Source of the DNA: Amorphochlora amoebiformis
Taxonomy: Eukaryota > Cercozoa > Chlorarachniophyceae
Assembly (NCBI GenBank): GCA_054601695.1
Contig: BAAHQB010000194.1
Span: forward strand, 248,001 to 312,000
Direction of reading: 5' to 3'
DNA: 64,000 bases
Positions 63,751-64,000 of this stretch are shown here, piece after piece. Below the pieces are notes generated by a model. That model did no database searches, was not told where the DNA came from, and saw only the letters and a program-made list of their open reading frames with translations. Numbering within the stretch: position 1 is the stretch's first letter; every line of letters begins with the position of its first letter. A program made the translations under genes and the position numbers.

Positions 63751-64000
63751 TATATATATGTATCATATCTATGTATAATTCGAACGTATACATACTTTCG
63801 TGTGCAATGTATCGTACACACATATCGTGTTCACACACATGTCGTGTACACACACATATCGTGTTCACACACATGCCGTGTACACACACATATCGTGTTC
63901 ACACACATGTCGTGTACACACACATATCGTGTACACACACATGTCGTGTACACACACATGTCGTGTACACACACATATCGTGTACACACACATATCGTGT
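63002..64000. other. Right edge: TA tracts and an ACACACATRTCGTG repeat
   Basis: Upstream of the cysteine-rich exon of gene L there are imperfect ACTACATA-A-CACT repeats (63010-63140), then TA tracts (63185-63770), and a tandem array from about 63810 to the window end. No exon was recognised. Confidence 0.5.
63810..64000 (+). repeat. About 17-base tandem array running off the window
   Basis: ACACACAT(A/G)TCGTGT(T/A)C units, about eleven to the right edge, alternating ATATCG and ATGTCG. The array end is not visible. Confidence 0.9.

Overview
The window looks like nuclear DNA of a unicellular eukaryote. Protein-coding information sits in many small exons (22 to about 580 bases) with GT...AG introns, and most introns are filled with long (TA)n microsatellites. 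A nine-copy TTAGGG run and many degenerate TTAGGG/CCCTAA stretches lie inside introns, which suggests a TTAGGG-type telomere. I cannot assign a lineage. No organelle or bacterial features, rRNA, tRNA or recognisable transposons were seen. Nearly all long open frames over the TA tracts are meaningless Tyr-Ile strings. I rebuilt genes by finding non-TA islands, choosing frames, and requiring that exon phases match across GT-AG introns.

Layout, left to right: gene A (-, 9130 to 22), an 18-exon protein with an RGG box and a cysteine/histidine zinc module; gene C (+, 9254-9632), a small two-exon orphan; gene B (-, 20860 to 12579), a three-finger C2H2 protein; gene D (+, 21270-22861), a small orphan; gene F (-, 27493 to 26737), a small membrane protein; gene G (+, 27746-32721), the mitochondrial fission process protein MTFP1/MTP18; gene I (-, 50237 to 35327), a roughly 1,000-residue metallo-beta-lactamase plus double cyclic-nucleotide-binding-domain protein, like the Dictyostelium class II phosphodiesterases GbpA/GbpB; gene J (+, 50362-57413), the rRNA base methyltransferase RRP8; and gene L (-, 63001 to about 58145, partial), probably a cysteine-rich single-pass membrane protein. 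Genes alternate strand without exception, so every start faces another start across a short gap (123, 409, 252 and 124 bases) and every end faces an end.

The most unusual feature is a recurrent one. In at least a dozen introns, short unique segments carrying an exon edge and its splice site are tandemly repeated 2 to 11 times, usually embedded in or bounded by TA tracts. Donor copies occur in genes A, B, I and J; acceptor copies in G, I and J; one entire 22-base microexon is duplicated in I. The TA tracts may drive these duplications and leave a choice of competing splice sites. This is the pattern I would follow up first.

Functionally the genes are ordinary, unrelated housekeeping or signalling genes (ribosome biogenesis, mitochondrial fission, cyclic-nucleotide turnover, transcription). 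I see no operon-like logic apart from the paired divergent promoters.
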